NCBI GenBank assembly: GCA_910586605.1
Contig: CAJUJR010000037.1
Coordinates: 1-29,145 of the forward strand
Direction: 5' to 3'
DNA length: 29,145 bases
Source of the DNA: an uncultured Lachnospiraceae bacterium
GTDB taxonomy: Bacteria > Bacillota > Clostridia > Lachnospirales > Lachnospiraceae
Made by a program: the position numbers and the translations under genes. Below are positions 16,850 to 25,935 of this stretch, piece after piece (the stretch's first letter is position 1; the number at the start of each line of letters is the position of its first letter). A model generated the notes under the pieces. That model ran no database searches, was not told where the DNA came from, and was given only the letters and a program-made list of their open reading frames with translations.

Positions 16850-16927
16850 TTTGCACCAAGCCTCAAGCGAAAATGCCTACATTTTCATTTGAGGCGCAAA
16901 CACAAAGGGAAAAAGATGTGTGTTTGC
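16850..16927 (-). promoter_or_regulatory. Double stem-loop between polymerase and GT4 genes
   Basis: Arms at 16860-16875 and 16880-16895 pair at 14 of 16 positions around a 4-base loop (GCCTCAAGCGAAAATG with CATTTTCATTTGAGGC). Outer bases 16850-16854 (TTTGC) can pair with 16896-16900 (GCAAA), extending the stem. A second perfect 9-bp stem uses 16896-16904 and 16919-16927 (GCAAACACA with TGTGTTTGC). The two structures compete for 16896-16900. No T run follows on the minus strand, so these are not ordinary terminators. The only ribosome-site-like GAGG for the next gene is inside the first stem. Confidence 0.6.
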
Positions 16928-16930
16928 ATT

Positions 16931-18268
16931 TTACCCTTTCTTCTTTTTTCTTTCACCCTTTCCCCCATCTTCCTTAAATCCATATGCCTTTCCCAAATCC
17001 CCTGCCTGATTACCTCCGCCAAAGATATACGCTTTCCTATCCGACATCTCCCCCATGCCTGCAAACAACGCATAGCCAAGCGGGTTATAAGCCTCTTCCA
17101 GCAAATGTTGGTCAATGGCGCTGCTTACTGCCAGCAGCAGAATAGTTAGCATAAGTGCAGTATCTTCCCTGCGTTTATAGCAAATAATGCCATAAGCAAT
17201 ACATACTATCCCCAAAAACAGGATGCCATACCTTAGTAAGATAAACAGATAGGAACAGTCTATAAAAAAGTAAGGCTTTGTATGTTTTAAGGAACCTCCC
17301 ATGCCTTCCATAGGGACATTTTTTCCAAAAAGCGACAGCCCAAACTGCTTCAGCCCCTTCTTCCCCAGCATCAGCCTTCCTGATATAGCCAAATTGACTG
17401 CTTCTAAAAATTTATTTTCTTCCCTGTAAGCAGACGTAAGCAAGTACATGGCAAGGCTAATCACTGACAGACTGATAAAGGCAAGCCTTCCTAACAGTTT
17501 TTTTAACGTCAGGCACGCCTTGGTCCTTTTAAACAAAATAAGCTGCATATTTCCCACTTCCATATCCGATGTTTGTATCTGTTCCCTCTCCCTCTGCCAG
17601 CGCATGATATGGTATATCCCAAAAACCGCTGCTAACAACAGAATGCATATGGTATCAAGCTTTGCGTTACAATAATAATAAATTACACCAGCAATCACGC
17701 ATGTTCCTATATAATGGAACCAGCGCATTTTTTTGTGGTACAGGTAATATGCGGTAAGAAGCATGAAAAAGAGATGTGCAGCAAAATCCGTTGTATATAT
17801 ACACCCAAAGGAATACCGAATCCCCCTACCGTCTGTTGCCGGATAAGCCAGGTTTTCAATAACCCCAAGTAGAGATGCGCAGAATGCCAGCCCTACAACA
17901 ACAGCGCCTATCAATAAATGTACCCGTAATATCTTTCCAAAAGGGACATCCTTTGCCGCTGCTATCATTAATACCCATATAAATGGCCATAAGTAACCGC
18001 TTGCCATTGCTATAAGCAATCCGCATGCCAACATCGCGGCGACTGCCATAAACATTTTAACTGTATAACTATCAAACAGAAAAATTTTTCCTGCCAGGAG
18101 TACAACAGAAAGTATAAGGCAGGTTTGAAAAACTGTTTCACTGTAAGGAAACATAGTTGTCCTAATCATTTTCCAAAAAATATATAAAATAAAACCTCCA
18201 AAAAACAGCACTTCCCCATTGCATGAGTCCCGAACGAAACGTTTATATTTTTCAACCAGAACTTCCAA
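16931..18268 (-). CDS. Wzy-like polysaccharide polymerase (first of two)
   Basis: A protein of about 445 residues with about ten membrane segments and a very basic C-terminal tail (GERKKKKG). The long loop before the last segments contains LFGKNVPMEG, the place where Wzy proteins carry their catalytic loop; similarity to named Wzy families is weak, as is usual. The open frame reaches ATG 18400, but that start would overlap the upstream gene and lacks a well-spaced ribosome site. A TTG at 18268 has GGAGG 7 bases upstream and gives MEVLVEKYKRFVRDSCNGEV, so I prefer it. It lies next to the Wzz-like gene and the first flippase, forming a complete Wzx-Wzz-Wzy set. Confidence 0.68.
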   Translation of the reverse strand: MEVLVEKYKRFVRDSCNGEVLFFGGFILYIFWKMIRTTMFPYSETVFQTCLILSVVLLAGKIFLFDSYTVKMFMAVAAMLACGLLIAMASGYLWPFIWVLMIAAAKDVPFGKILRVHLLIGAVVVGLAFCASLLGVIENLAYPATDGRGIRYSFGCIYTTDFAAHLFFMLLTAYYLYHKKMRWFHYIGTCVIAGVIYYYCNAKLDTICILLLAAVFGIYHIMRWQREREQIQTSDMEVGNMQLILFKRTKACLTLKKLLGRLAFISLSVISLAMYLLTSAYREENKFLEAVNLAISGRLMLGKKGLKQFGLSLFGKNVPMEGMGGSLKHTKPYFFIDCSYLFILLRYGILFLGIVCIAYGIICYKRREDTALMLTILLLAVSSAIDQHLLEEAYNPLGYALFAGMGEMSDRKAYIFGGGNQAGDLGKAYGFKEDGGKGERKKKKG

Positions 18269-18292
18269 ACTGTATCCTCCACCTTTCTGATA

Positions 18293-18349
18293 GGTGCGGC
18301 AATAAACTTTCCCAGCGAGGTGTTTTCGAGCCCGGAAAGTCTCCGCACC
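18293..18349 (-). promoter_or_regulatory. Stem-loop in the leader of the polymerase gene
   Basis: In the 86 bases between the chain-length gene stop (18355) and TTG 18268, two nested 7-bp stems are perfect: GGTGCGG (18293-18299) with CCGCACC (18343-18349), and ACTTTCC (18306-18312) with GGAAAGT (18334-18340), separated by a small internal loop. No T run follows on the minus strand. The structure ends about 13 bases before the ribosome site, so it could affect translation or RNA stability. Confidence 0.5.
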
Positions 18350-18354
18350 TTTTA

Positions 18355-19644
18355 TTAAATGACAATGCATCCCCATACGGGAATACCGAATTTCCGGCAT
18401 GTCCTTATCTGCCCTGCAAGCTGTGGGTATGTGTTTTCACCAGCCTTTACCACCATTACAGCATATTTCTTTTCAATCATTCTTTCTAAAGAATCTTTAC
18501 TGGACACTGCGCCTGACGCCACTGAAATCCCATTCTCTTTCAATGCTTTTGTTATTTCATTTACTGTTTTTATGGCAGCTTCATTTTCAGAAAGAAGATT
18601 TAGGTAAAAGCCTTCTGCACAGTATTTTTTTGCTAAAAATTTCAGTTCCATAATCCCCGTAACGGTATCAAAAGCCCTGCCTTCCTTCTGGCTTTTGCAG
18701 GAAAATACAGGCATATCTGTATGTATAAGCTCTTTTTCAGAACGTATCCTGTCACTAAGCAGATAACGCAACGACAGGACTGCCAGGGGAATTACACATC
18801 CGGCAATCATTCCTAATATGGCATATTTTATAACCAGTATTTTTCCGGAAGCTGACGCCTCCATTACTTCTGGCTGGCTGCTTTCTATATACTCTGCTTT
18901 TGAACGTTTATTTGATGCCAGCCTGCTCTGATAATCTGCCAATGAAATATTGTAGTTTTTAAGTGCATCAAGCTTCCCGTTCTGCACATTTGTCACATCA
19001 TTATCCTTTTTTGTATAAAAGGTACTCTCTAATCGCCGTAATGAAAATTCCCCATATATTTTTTTTATCTCTGGCACATGGCCAACAATGCCTTTTTGTA
19101 CGGTTTCCAATATTTTCCGTCCCTGCCCTTTGTCATAATGCAGTACAGTGATATTTAATATATTTCCGTTAACAGACCACGATAAAAGTTCCCTTATATA
19201 TCCTGCCTCCAAGCTTCCAAATTCTGCTTCAAGGCATTCCTGCACATTGCCATATGCAAGGTAATTTACCATTGAATTTAATACCCCGCCCGTATCCTGG
19301 GCGCCTGTCACGGCATATTGCGCTGTTGCAGCCTGCAAGTTTACGGCGTCTAACTTCATGTAGAATGCTTCATCAACATATTTTTGTATATTTTCTATCT
19401 CCCCTAAAGTAATATCTATGTTGCACTGTGCCTCCTCTATCTGCTTGTCATAAGCTGCCAACTGCTCATTATATGCATCTACCGCCTCCTGCTCCCTGGC
19501 GGCCAAATGATTCACCTTTCCTATCTTTCTGTATCCCAATACGCCGGATATTATGGCACAGGCAGCCACAGATAGTACTATTATTTTCCAATAATGGATG
19601 CAATCATCTGCTATGCATCTAAAATAATAATTTTTTTGCTTCAT
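18355..19644 (-). CDS. Wzz/CapA-like chain-length protein with degenerate kinase-like domain
   Basis: A 429-residue polysaccharide co-polymerase. A first membrane segment (about residues 20-38) and a second (about 272-296) flank an extracytoplasmic region rich in predicted helix (EQEAVDAYNEQLAAYDKQIE), the Wzz layout. Unusually, about 130 residues follow the second segment. They end AVMVVKAGENTYPQLAGQIR and FGIPVWGCIVI, resembling the last strands of bacterial tyrosine kinases (CapB/CpsD), but no Walker A loop or C-terminal tyrosine cluster is present. So this may be a co-polymerase fused to an inactive kinase-like domain. ATG 19644 follows the flippase stop by one base; the frame is open further upstream inside the flippase gene. 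Confidence 0.75.
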   Translation of the reverse strand: MKQKNYYFRCIADDCIHYWKIIVLSVAACAIISGVLGYRKIGKVNHLAAREQEAVDAYNEQLAAYDKQIEEAQCNIDITLGEIENIQKYVDEAFYMKLDAVNLQAATAQYAVTGAQDTGGVLNSMVNYLAYGNVQECLEAEFGSLEAGYIRELLSWSVNGNILNITVLHYDKGQGRKILETVQKGIVGHVPEIKKIYGEFSLRRLESTFYTKKDNDVTNVQNGKLDALKNYNISLADYQSRLASNKRSKAEYIESSQPEVMEASASGKILVIKYAILGMIAGCVIPLAVLSLRYLLSDRIRSEKELIHTDMPVFSCKSQKEGRAFDTVTGIMELKFLAKKYCAEGFYLNLLSENEAAIKTVNEITKALKENGISVASGAVSSKDSLERMIEKKYAVMVVKAGENTYPQLAGQIRTCRKFGIPVWGCIVI

Positions 19645-19645
19645 T

Positions 19646-21157
19646 TCATCCCTCTTCTTTATCTCTCTTCTTTCTTCTTTTCTTGAGGAACGGTAAATAA
19701 TTAATTTCTTTACAGTTCCTTGCTGCCCCTGCCATGCGCAATAATTCCATTGCCGCCGGCTCTTTTTGCCACAAAAGCATCCCAATATAGCTCCCAAAGA
19801 AAAGAATGGCAGAAAATATAAGTGAAAATACTGCTGGAAGATTTACAGGCTTTATCCATAAGGATGCAATCATTCCCACAAAACACGCTTTTATTAATTT
19901 CTCCCAGCAAACGCCTTCAAACGGCCTGCCTGCCGCCTCTTTTATGTATCCATACTGTACTAGGAAAACTGCCGTTTCTGCCACAAAAGTCCCTATAGCT
20001 GCACCTGCTGCACCATATAATGGAATCAAGATGCTGTTTAAGGCAAGATCCGCAGCCACGCCCACTAAAACGGAATGCAACGTGTCTTTTTCCCTTCCCA
20101 TTGCCACAAATGCCTGTATTCCAATGATATTCGTTAACCCAATTAATAGTACCGTTGGCATAATGATCTGCATGGGAAGAACTGAATTTAAAAATGCTGG
20201 CCCTGATATAAGTGTTATGCTTTCCTTCGCAAAAATTATAAAATACACTGCCACTGGAAATGCCGCACACAGCATTGTATGGATTGCCTTCTTGTATATT
20301 TCTTTAAATTTTTCTTCCATCCCCTTTTCAATGTAAGATGACATGCGTGGAAGAAGCACCATTCCGGCTGCCGTAACAAAACTTACAAGGACTTCTTTAA
20401 CATTCACAGCCGTGTTATAATAACCCACTTCTTTGGTATCCTTTATCATGCCAAGCATAACAGTGTCCATATTTGTATAAACCATAGATGCACAGGAAAC
20501 CGCAAAAAGTACGACGATCTGTTTTACATGGCGCTTTATATGGTAATTCCCTAAAAACTTAACATAGATATATTTGCGTACATGCACAAAATTTATTATG
20601 CCTGGCGCATAGGATGCAAAAACTAACAACACTCCATAACAAATGTAATCCTGCCTGTCCCTGACCATGATAAACAACGCCGGTATAGCAATTGCCTTAA
20701 ATATCAATGAAGTCTTTGTAAGATAAGGATACTGTTCCAATGCCTGATACAGCCATTCCGTCCCAATAACTTTCAGAAACGCCATTGTTCCCATTGCAAG
20801 GAATAGTCCCCTGTCATTCTGTAATCTTGGAACTACAGCCAAAAGCCCAAAAAAGATACTGTAAGAAAAACTCATCGTAACCAGGCTTATTAGCCAAAGT
20901 TCATGTACTGTCCTGCTTAGTTCTTCTTTGTTATCTGCAACTTTAGCACATGCCTGTATCCCATAAGTTGGCACTCCCATCTGTGCAAGCATTGTAAAAT
21001 AAGCAAGCGCTGATGTTGCAAATGATACTTTCCCGATCCCTTCCGGCAACAGTATTCTTGATGCATAAGGGAAGGCTATCACTGGAAAGATAAAGGAAAG
21101 CGCTTTCAATAATCCATTCAAAAGCACACTATATGCCAGCGGTTTTTCTCCTGCCAC
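19646..21157 (-). CDS. Wzx-like polysaccharide flippase (first of two)
   Basis: A 503-residue oligosaccharide flippase of the MATE/Wzx superfamily with about 14 membrane segments and a very basic C-terminal tail (FLKKRRKKRDKEEG). Family marks are LNGLLKALSFIFPVIAFPYA and SRILLPEGIGKVSFATSALA at the N-terminus, MDTVMLGMIKDTKEVGYYN in the middle, and LIPLYGAAGAAIGTFVAE near the C-terminus. The start is a GTG at 21157 with AAAGG 8 bases upstream. The Wzz-like gene follows after a single base. It moves undecaprenyl-linked repeat units to the outer face of the membrane. Confidence 0.88.
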   Translation of the reverse strand: MAGEKPLAYSVLLNGLLKALSFIFPVIAFPYASRILLPEGIGKVSFATSALAYFTMLAQMGVPTYGIQACAKVADNKEELSRTVHELWLISLVTMSFSYSIFFGLLAVVPRLQNDRGLFLAMGTMAFLKVIGTEWLYQALEQYPYLTKTSLIFKAIAIPALFIMVRDRQDYICYGVLLVFASYAPGIINFVHVRKYIYVKFLGNYHIKRHVKQIVVLFAVSCASMVYTNMDTVMLGMIKDTKEVGYYNTAVNVKEVLVSFVTAAGMVLLPRMSSYIEKGMEEKFKEIYKKAIHTMLCAAFPVAVYFIIFAKESITLISGPAFLNSVLPMQIIMPTVLLIGLTNIIGIQAFVAMGREKDTLHSVLVGVAADLALNSILIPLYGAAGAAIGTFVAETAVFLVQYGYIKEAAGRPFEGVCWEKLIKACFVGMIASLWIKPVNLPAVFSLIFSAILFFGSYIGMLLWQKEPAAMELLRMAGAARNCKEINYLPFLKKRRKKRDKEEG

Positions 21158-21234
21158 CTCTTACACCTTTCCCAGTATTTTCCATATCCATCAGTACCAT
21201 ATCCATCCTTTCCCCTCTCTTCCCAATGTAAAAA

Positions 21235-22647
21235 TTACTCTGCACCTTTTCCAAACAGCACAACCCAGATTGTCCTTACTATAATCTTAATATCCAATCT
21301 GATGTTCCAGTTATCAATATACTCACAATCTAACCTGACTATTTCATCAAAATCAGTTACGCGGCTTCTGCCGCTTACCTGCCATAAACCAGTTAAACCA
21401 GGTTTTATGCTTACCCTTCTTCTATGGTATGAATTGTACAGTTCAAACTCTGACTCTGTCGGAGGGCGCGTGCCCACAAGGCTCATTTCGCCTTTTAATA
21501 TATTGATTGCCTGCGGAAGCTCATCTATACTTAACTTCCTTATCAGTTTCCCCAAAGGGAATATCCTTGGGTCATCTTTTATTTTGAAAATAAAATCACT
21601 GCACATTTCATTCTTTTTCATAAGAGCCGCTTTTTTCTCCTCTGCATCCATATACATAGAACGGAATTTATATATTTCAAATCTCCTCCCGTTCTTTCCT
21701 ATACGTGTCTGTTTAAAAAGAATGGGTCCTGGCGACTGTAAAACTATCCCTACAGCTACAAACGGAAACACAATACACATACACAGGAATAAGACAACTC
21801 CGCTGCATATGTCCATAATGCGTTTTATTACTACATCACGCATGTCATATTCATAGTTTGAATATGTAAGCACGCCGTATTTCCCTATGGTTGTAAACTG
21901 CTTTTTGCCAAAATCATACTCATATTCCCAAAGGTTAAGATGTATCTTTATCCCCATCGCCTCAAGCCATCCCATAATCTGCCCTGTAGTTTCATTAAAA
22001 CGGTATGGGATATGGATAAAAGCGCTGTCAACAGGAATTCTTTTTAGTACTTCTTCCATATCATCCAAACCTGCTGCAACAAGAACCCCATCTATATTTT
22101 TGCCTGACATATTTTTATCAATAAGCGCGATATATTCTATATTTAAGTAAGTAATTTTTTTGATTTCCCCTAAAATCTCTCCGGCATGGCTGCTGTCTGT
22201 GATCAGTATTACCTTTTCTGCATACGTAGTCATATATTTTATCCGGAACGCTTTTTTAAATAACAGGTGTTCTATGTATGTACCCAACACGGAAAGTATA
22301 AAAAAGTAACCAAGCTGCAGCCTTGAAAAATCCTCTCCAAGCTTCATAATATAAAAGTACGCCATTACACATAATGACACTATTATGTACTGCTTTAATA
22401 CCAAAAACGCTTCTTTTCCCCTGTCTCTTGTAAGAAAATCTGTATTTGTCCTGAAAAAAATCTGTACGGCAATGTACGCAAGTATAACAAACCACAGTAA
22501 TGCTGCATAATCTGCATCTGCTGCGATATGCCCTACCCTTGGCGTATTAAACCTGAGTATATTCGCAATGGAATATGCAGCCAGCATAACTCCTATATCA
22601 AGCAGGATTACAATATAAGATGCCAGCGCCTTTATCCTCTGATTCAT
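21235..22647 (-). CDS. Polyprenyl-phosphate sugar-1-phosphate transferase (WbaP/CpsE type)
   Basis: A 470-residue priming enzyme. Four or five membrane segments (residues 1 to about 130) and a Rossmann-like CoA_binding_3 region (VILITDSSHAGEILGEI) precede the catalytic phosphoglycosyl transferase domain: KRIMDICSGVVLFLC with the re-entrant helix, QSPGPILFKQTRIGKNGRRF, EIYKFRSMYMDAEEK, SIDELPQAINILKGEMSLVG with the catalytic Asp-Glu pair, TRPP, and KPGLTGLWQVSGRS. It transfers a sugar-1-phosphate from its UDP donor to undecaprenyl phosphate to begin the repeat unit. It follows the GT2 gene by 12 bases. A second enzyme of this type lies at 24454-25866. Confidence 0.9.
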   Translation of the reverse strand: MNQRIKALASYIVILLDIGVMLAAYSIANILRFNTPRVGHIAADADYAALLWFVILAYIAVQIFFRTNTDFLTRDRGKEAFLVLKQYIIVSLCVMAYFYIMKLGEDFSRLQLGYFFILSVLGTYIEHLLFKKAFRIKYMTTYAEKVILITDSSHAGEILGEIKKITYLNIEYIALIDKNMSGKNIDGVLVAAGLDDMEEVLKRIPVDSAFIHIPYRFNETTGQIMGWLEAMGIKIHLNLWEYEYDFGKKQFTTIGKYGVLTYSNYEYDMRDVVIKRIMDICSGVVLFLCMCIVFPFVAVGIVLQSPGPILFKQTRIGKNGRRFEIYKFRSMYMDAEEKKAALMKKNEMCSDFIFKIKDDPRIFPLGKLIRKLSIDELPQAINILKGEMSLVGTRPPTESEFELYNSYHRRRVSIKPGLTGLWQVSGRSRVTDFDEIVRLDCEYIDNWNIRLDIKIIVRTIWVVLFGKGAE

Positions 22648-22659
22648 ACTGATACCCTT

Positions 22660-23655
22660 TCATCCCACGGTAATCCTTAATACTGCTGAAGCTATGCCAT
22701 ACAGCATATAATTACTTCTTCGCAGTATAAGGATTGCTTTGTTTGCCATTTTAAAATATACTTGCGGGTATTTCTTTTTCACCATGTTTTCCATTCTTAT
22801 AATTTTCTTTTTATTTTCCTTATTTGCAGGATAACTTAAATATATCTTTATTTGGCTTGTCACCAGCTTAGCGATTGACTTCTCAAGATATTCTTTCTTA
22901 GGTTTGCTTAATATGCTTTTATTCCCATCATACAGATGCACCACCCTTCTTAACACCTTTTCATGGTCTTTGCAATTTTTCTGCATATTTAATAAAGCCA
23001 CGCTCTGCGTTGGTAATCCTAAGCGGTACATATAAACAGGTTTTGGCAAAAAAGCAATTGTATTGATATAAGGCACGGGCAGCAAAACAAATTCTGCATC
23101 TACATAAAAACAATGTGTATCCAGTTTTATTTTATTTTTCTGTAAGATTTCTGTCTTAATCGCCATAGCATGCATATTTATATATATTTCACTGCAAACA
23201 CTGTCAAATATATATTTCTTCCTATATTTAAGGCCTTCAAATTCATTTTTAATCTCTTTTATTTTCTTATGCGTCTTATCATCAACCCATCGGTAATCAG
23301 TGGATATAACATCGGCATCCGTAACTTTTATAAAGCTTATAAGTTCCCTTAATGCGGCAGTATCTACCCAATCATCCCCATCCACTGTTTTAAAATACTT
23401 TCCTTTTGCTTCTGATATCCCAGAATTTACAGCCGACCCATGCCCTCCATTTTCCTTATTTACCAATTTGAATATCCCTGGATACTTTTTTACATATTTG
23501 GCAGCAATGCAGGCTGTATTATCTGTTGAGCCGTCATTCACGATGAATACCTCAATATCGCCTGCAGAACCTGCACCAATAAATGAAACAAGGCATTCTT
23601 CTATATATTTTTCTACATTGTATGCCGCAACTAAAATTGTAAGCAGCTTTTCCAT
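22660..23655 (-). CDS. Glycosyltransferase family 2
   Basis: A 331-residue GT-A enzyme. TILVAAYNVEKYIEECLVSF is the opening strand and helix, EVFIVNDGSTDNT the uracil-binding block, NKENGGHGSAVNSGISEAKG the following loop, and FKTVDGDDWVD holds the metal-binding acidic motif (DGDD). The C-terminal third is basic and may contact the membrane. GAGGAG lies 9 bases before ATG 23655. It lies between the two priming transferases with short gaps. The sugar added is unknown. Confidence 0.88.
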   Translation of the reverse strand: MEKLLTILVAAYNVEKYIEECLVSFIGAGSAGDIEVFIVNDGSTDNTACIAAKYVKKYPGIFKLVNKENGGHGSAVNSGISEAKGKYFKTVDGDDWVDTAALRELISFIKVTDADVISTDYRWVDDKTHKKIKEIKNEFEGLKYRKKYIFDSVCSEIYINMHAMAIKTEILQKNKIKLDTHCFYVDAEFVLLPVPYINTIAFLPKPVYMYRLGLPTQSVALLNMQKNCKDHEKVLRRVVHLYDGNKSILSKPKKEYLEKSIAKLVTSQIKIYLSYPANKENKKKIIRMENMVKKKYPQVYFKMANKAILILRRSNYMLYGIASAVLRITVG

Positions 23656-23678
23656 TTATACTTTCTCCTCAATATTTA

Positions 23679-24461
23679 CTACTGTCTAAACGCTTCCCTC
23701 AGATGCCTGTATTTAAAAATACCATTCACCATATACCATGCCATATAATACCCGGCTTGAAAAACATCCAGCCCCACATACCGATATGTATTCCAATTCA
23801 TCTTTGCCGCATACAGTTTATTTCCCGATTTAGAAGATTTTCCCAGCCGGTAGATAAGCAGCGGCTCATCTATCCCATATACGGAAATCCCTGTCTTTGT
23901 AAGTGCAAGCCATATTGCAAAATCCTCATGCAGCCTGTCATCCCTTACGTAAAACGTTTCATACAGGCTTTTCTTTACCAACACCGATGAATTGGATACA
24001 AGATTCTGTTTTAAGAGTTTCCTGTAGCCAAGTTTTTCTGGAACATGGAGTTCCCACTTAAGCCTTCTCCCCGTAGCATCCATAAAAGCAGAGCCTGTAA
24101 AAACCAGTGCAGCATCTTGTTCTTTCTGAAATCTAATCTGTTTCTCTAGCTTTTCCGGCATCCATGCGTCATCACTGTCTAATATAGCAACCCAGCTTCC
24201 CGCTGCATTCTCCAATGCATGTCTCCTGGCATAAGAAACACCTTTATTTTCCCTGTTCCGAAACAGCCTTATGCGTCTGTCTTTTCCTGCTAATTTTTTA
24301 ACAATATCTACAGTGCTGTCTGTAGAGCAGTCATCCACAACCAATATTTCCAGATTCCGATATGTTTGCCCCAGGGCTGACAGGACAGCTTGCCGTACTG
24401 TTTTCTCTGCATTATATGCAGCCATAATTACGCTGATTAGCCCAAACCCTATATTATCCAT
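23679..24461 (-). CDS. Glycosyltransferase family 2
   Basis: A 260-residue GT-A enzyme. LISVIMAAYNAEKTVRQAVL, LEILVVDDCSTDSTVDIVKK, NKGVSYARRHALENAAGSWV and AILDSDDAWMPEKL (with the DSDD metal site) give a full GT2 catalytic domain. LHEDFAIWLAL is the later acidic motif that supplies the catalytic base. It resembles the small GT2 enzymes that act right after the priming step. Its ATG overlaps the upstream priming-transferase stop by 8 bases, so the two are likely translated together. Confidence 0.88.
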   Translation of the reverse strand: MDNIGFGLISVIMAAYNAEKTVRQAVLSALGQTYRNLEILVVDDCSTDSTVDIVKKLAGKDRRIRLFRNRENKGVSYARRHALENAAGSWVAILDSDDAWMPEKLEKQIRFQKEQDAALVFTGSAFMDATGRRLKWELHVPEKLGYRKLLKQNLVSNSSVLVKKSLYETFYVRDDRLHEDFAIWLALTKTGISVYGIDEPLLIYRLGKSSKSGNKLYAAKMNWNTYRYVGLDVFQAGYYMAWYMVNGIFKYRHLREAFRQ

Positions 24462-25866
24462 CTGCTTTCCCCCTCGTGCCCTGTTCTGCTGATGCAGCCC
24501 ATGTTGATGCCATATCCTTTCCCTGCCCCTTCGCTGTGACTTCCCCCACCCCTTCGGTACTTTCTGCCATAAACAAAATCTTCACTGTGGCGAGCATAAT
24601 CCTGAAATCTTCCACCATGCTTGGATGGGCAATATACATTAAATCCATCTGCAGCTTATCATATGGCGTCGTATTATACTTCCCATAGACTTGCGCATAG
24701 CCTGTCAGCCCCGCCTTTGCCTGTAGCCTTAACCGAAACTCAGGCATTTCTTCTTCATACTGCTTTGCTATCTCTGGCCGTTCCGGCCTCGGCCCAACAA
24801 TACTCATATCTCCCTTTAAGATGCACAAAAGCTGCGGAAGTTCATCCAAACGGATTTTGCGGATAATACGCCCCACCTTCGTTAACCTTTTATCATCCCT
24901 GCCTGCAGAAAGCCTTGCAATACCATCTTCTTCTGCACTCATTTTCATGCTGCGGAACTTTAACACATCAAACTTTTTCCCATCCTTTGTCAGGCGGCAC
25001 TGACGGTAAAAGATATCCCCGCCATCTTCTGCTTTTACTGCAATCGCCATTATAATCCAGGCCGGGAATGATATGATAAGAACCGCTGACGCAAAAACTA
25101 AGTCGGCGAGCCTCTTTGCTGCCAGGTACACCGGGGAAGGGTTATACCTGCCTGTCTTCAAAATTGGCAAATGAAACATGTGTATCTGCTTTGCGCTGCT
25201 CATAATCGTGTCGCCAATCCTTGGAATCACATAAACTTCCATCCCTTTTTCTACACAGTATTTCAAAATGATATTGCGGTCATGACTGTGGACTCCACTT
25301 AAAAAAACAGCATCCATTCCATCCAGCATCCGGATATTTTTAAGACATTCCCCTGCTTCTTTTGTAAGATGGATAGCAAACTTTTTTGCCAGGCCATATT
25401 CCTCTACAAGCCGTTCCAAGTCATTTCGCATTTCGTAAATAACGGCAGATTTTTTGGGGGCAAATACTTTGTAGTACCATTTATTGGCAAGTTTAAACCA
25501 AACAGCGGCAAAAACGACCTGGCAGAAAAACACGATAAACAGAGGGGCAGGGTTTGGCAGGTGCTTTGTTAAAAGCCAGCCCACAACATACATGGCAGAA
25601 TCAGAAAACAGCGCTGCCAATGACTGGCTGTACACCGCTTCAAACATCTGGTTCATGGACACAAGAAAAGCATCATATACTTTCCCAAACATTACATACA
25701 GCAGAAGGAACAGCCCTATAACTGCCCAGTTCCCTTTTCGGTAAAACGGCGCCCATGTCCTTTCTGCGTAATAGCAAAGCCATATCAAGGCAAAAGGAAC
25801 GGTAATCAGGACTACATCCAGCATTTTAACCAGACGCAGAGTGATATCGTGCTTTATACCTTCCAT
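24454..25866 (-). CDS. Polyprenyl-phosphate sugar-1-phosphate transferase (EpsE/CpsE type)
   Basis: A 470-residue priming enzyme with an N-terminal membrane region (residues 10 to about 135), a nucleotide-binding-like middle, and a C-terminal phosphoglycosyl transferase domain: RLADLVFASAVLIISFPAWI, DGGDIFYRQCRLTKDGKKFD, VLKFRSMKM, IRLDELPQLLCILKGDMSIV with the catalytic Asp-Glu, GPRPERPE, and KAGLTGYAQVYGKYNTTPYD. It loads the first sugar phosphate onto undecaprenyl phosphate. A 30-residue hydrophilic tail after the domain is not typical. GGAGG lies 7 bases before ATG 25866. Two priming enzymes in one operon suggest two alternative first sugars or two polymers. Confidence 0.9.
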   Translation of the reverse strand: MEGIKHDITLRLVKMLDVVLITVPFALIWLCYYAERTWAPFYRKGNWAVIGLFLLLYVMFGKVYDAFLVSMNQMFEAVYSQSLAALFSDSAMYVVGWLLTKHLPNPAPLFIVFFCQVVFAAVWFKLANKWYYKVFAPKKSAVIYEMRNDLERLVEEYGLAKKFAIHLTKEAGECLKNIRMLDGMDAVFLSGVHSHDRNIILKYCVEKGMEVYVIPRIGDTIMSSAKQIHMFHLPILKTGRYNPSPVYLAAKRLADLVFASAVLIISFPAWIIMAIAVKAEDGGDIFYRQCRLTKDGKKFDVLKFRSMKMSAEEDGIARLSAGRDDKRLTKVGRIIRKIRLDELPQLLCILKGDMSIVGPRPERPEIAKQYEEEMPEFRLRLQAKAGLTGYAQVYGKYNTTPYDKLQMDLMYIAHPSMVEDFRIMLATVKILFMAESTEGVGEVTAKGQGKDMASTWAASAEQGTRGKADG

Positions 25867-25935
25867 CTTCTTCCTCCCTGCTTAAGCTGTTTTAGGATTA
25901 TGGAAACCAATTACCCAGAATATGCAATCTGCAAA

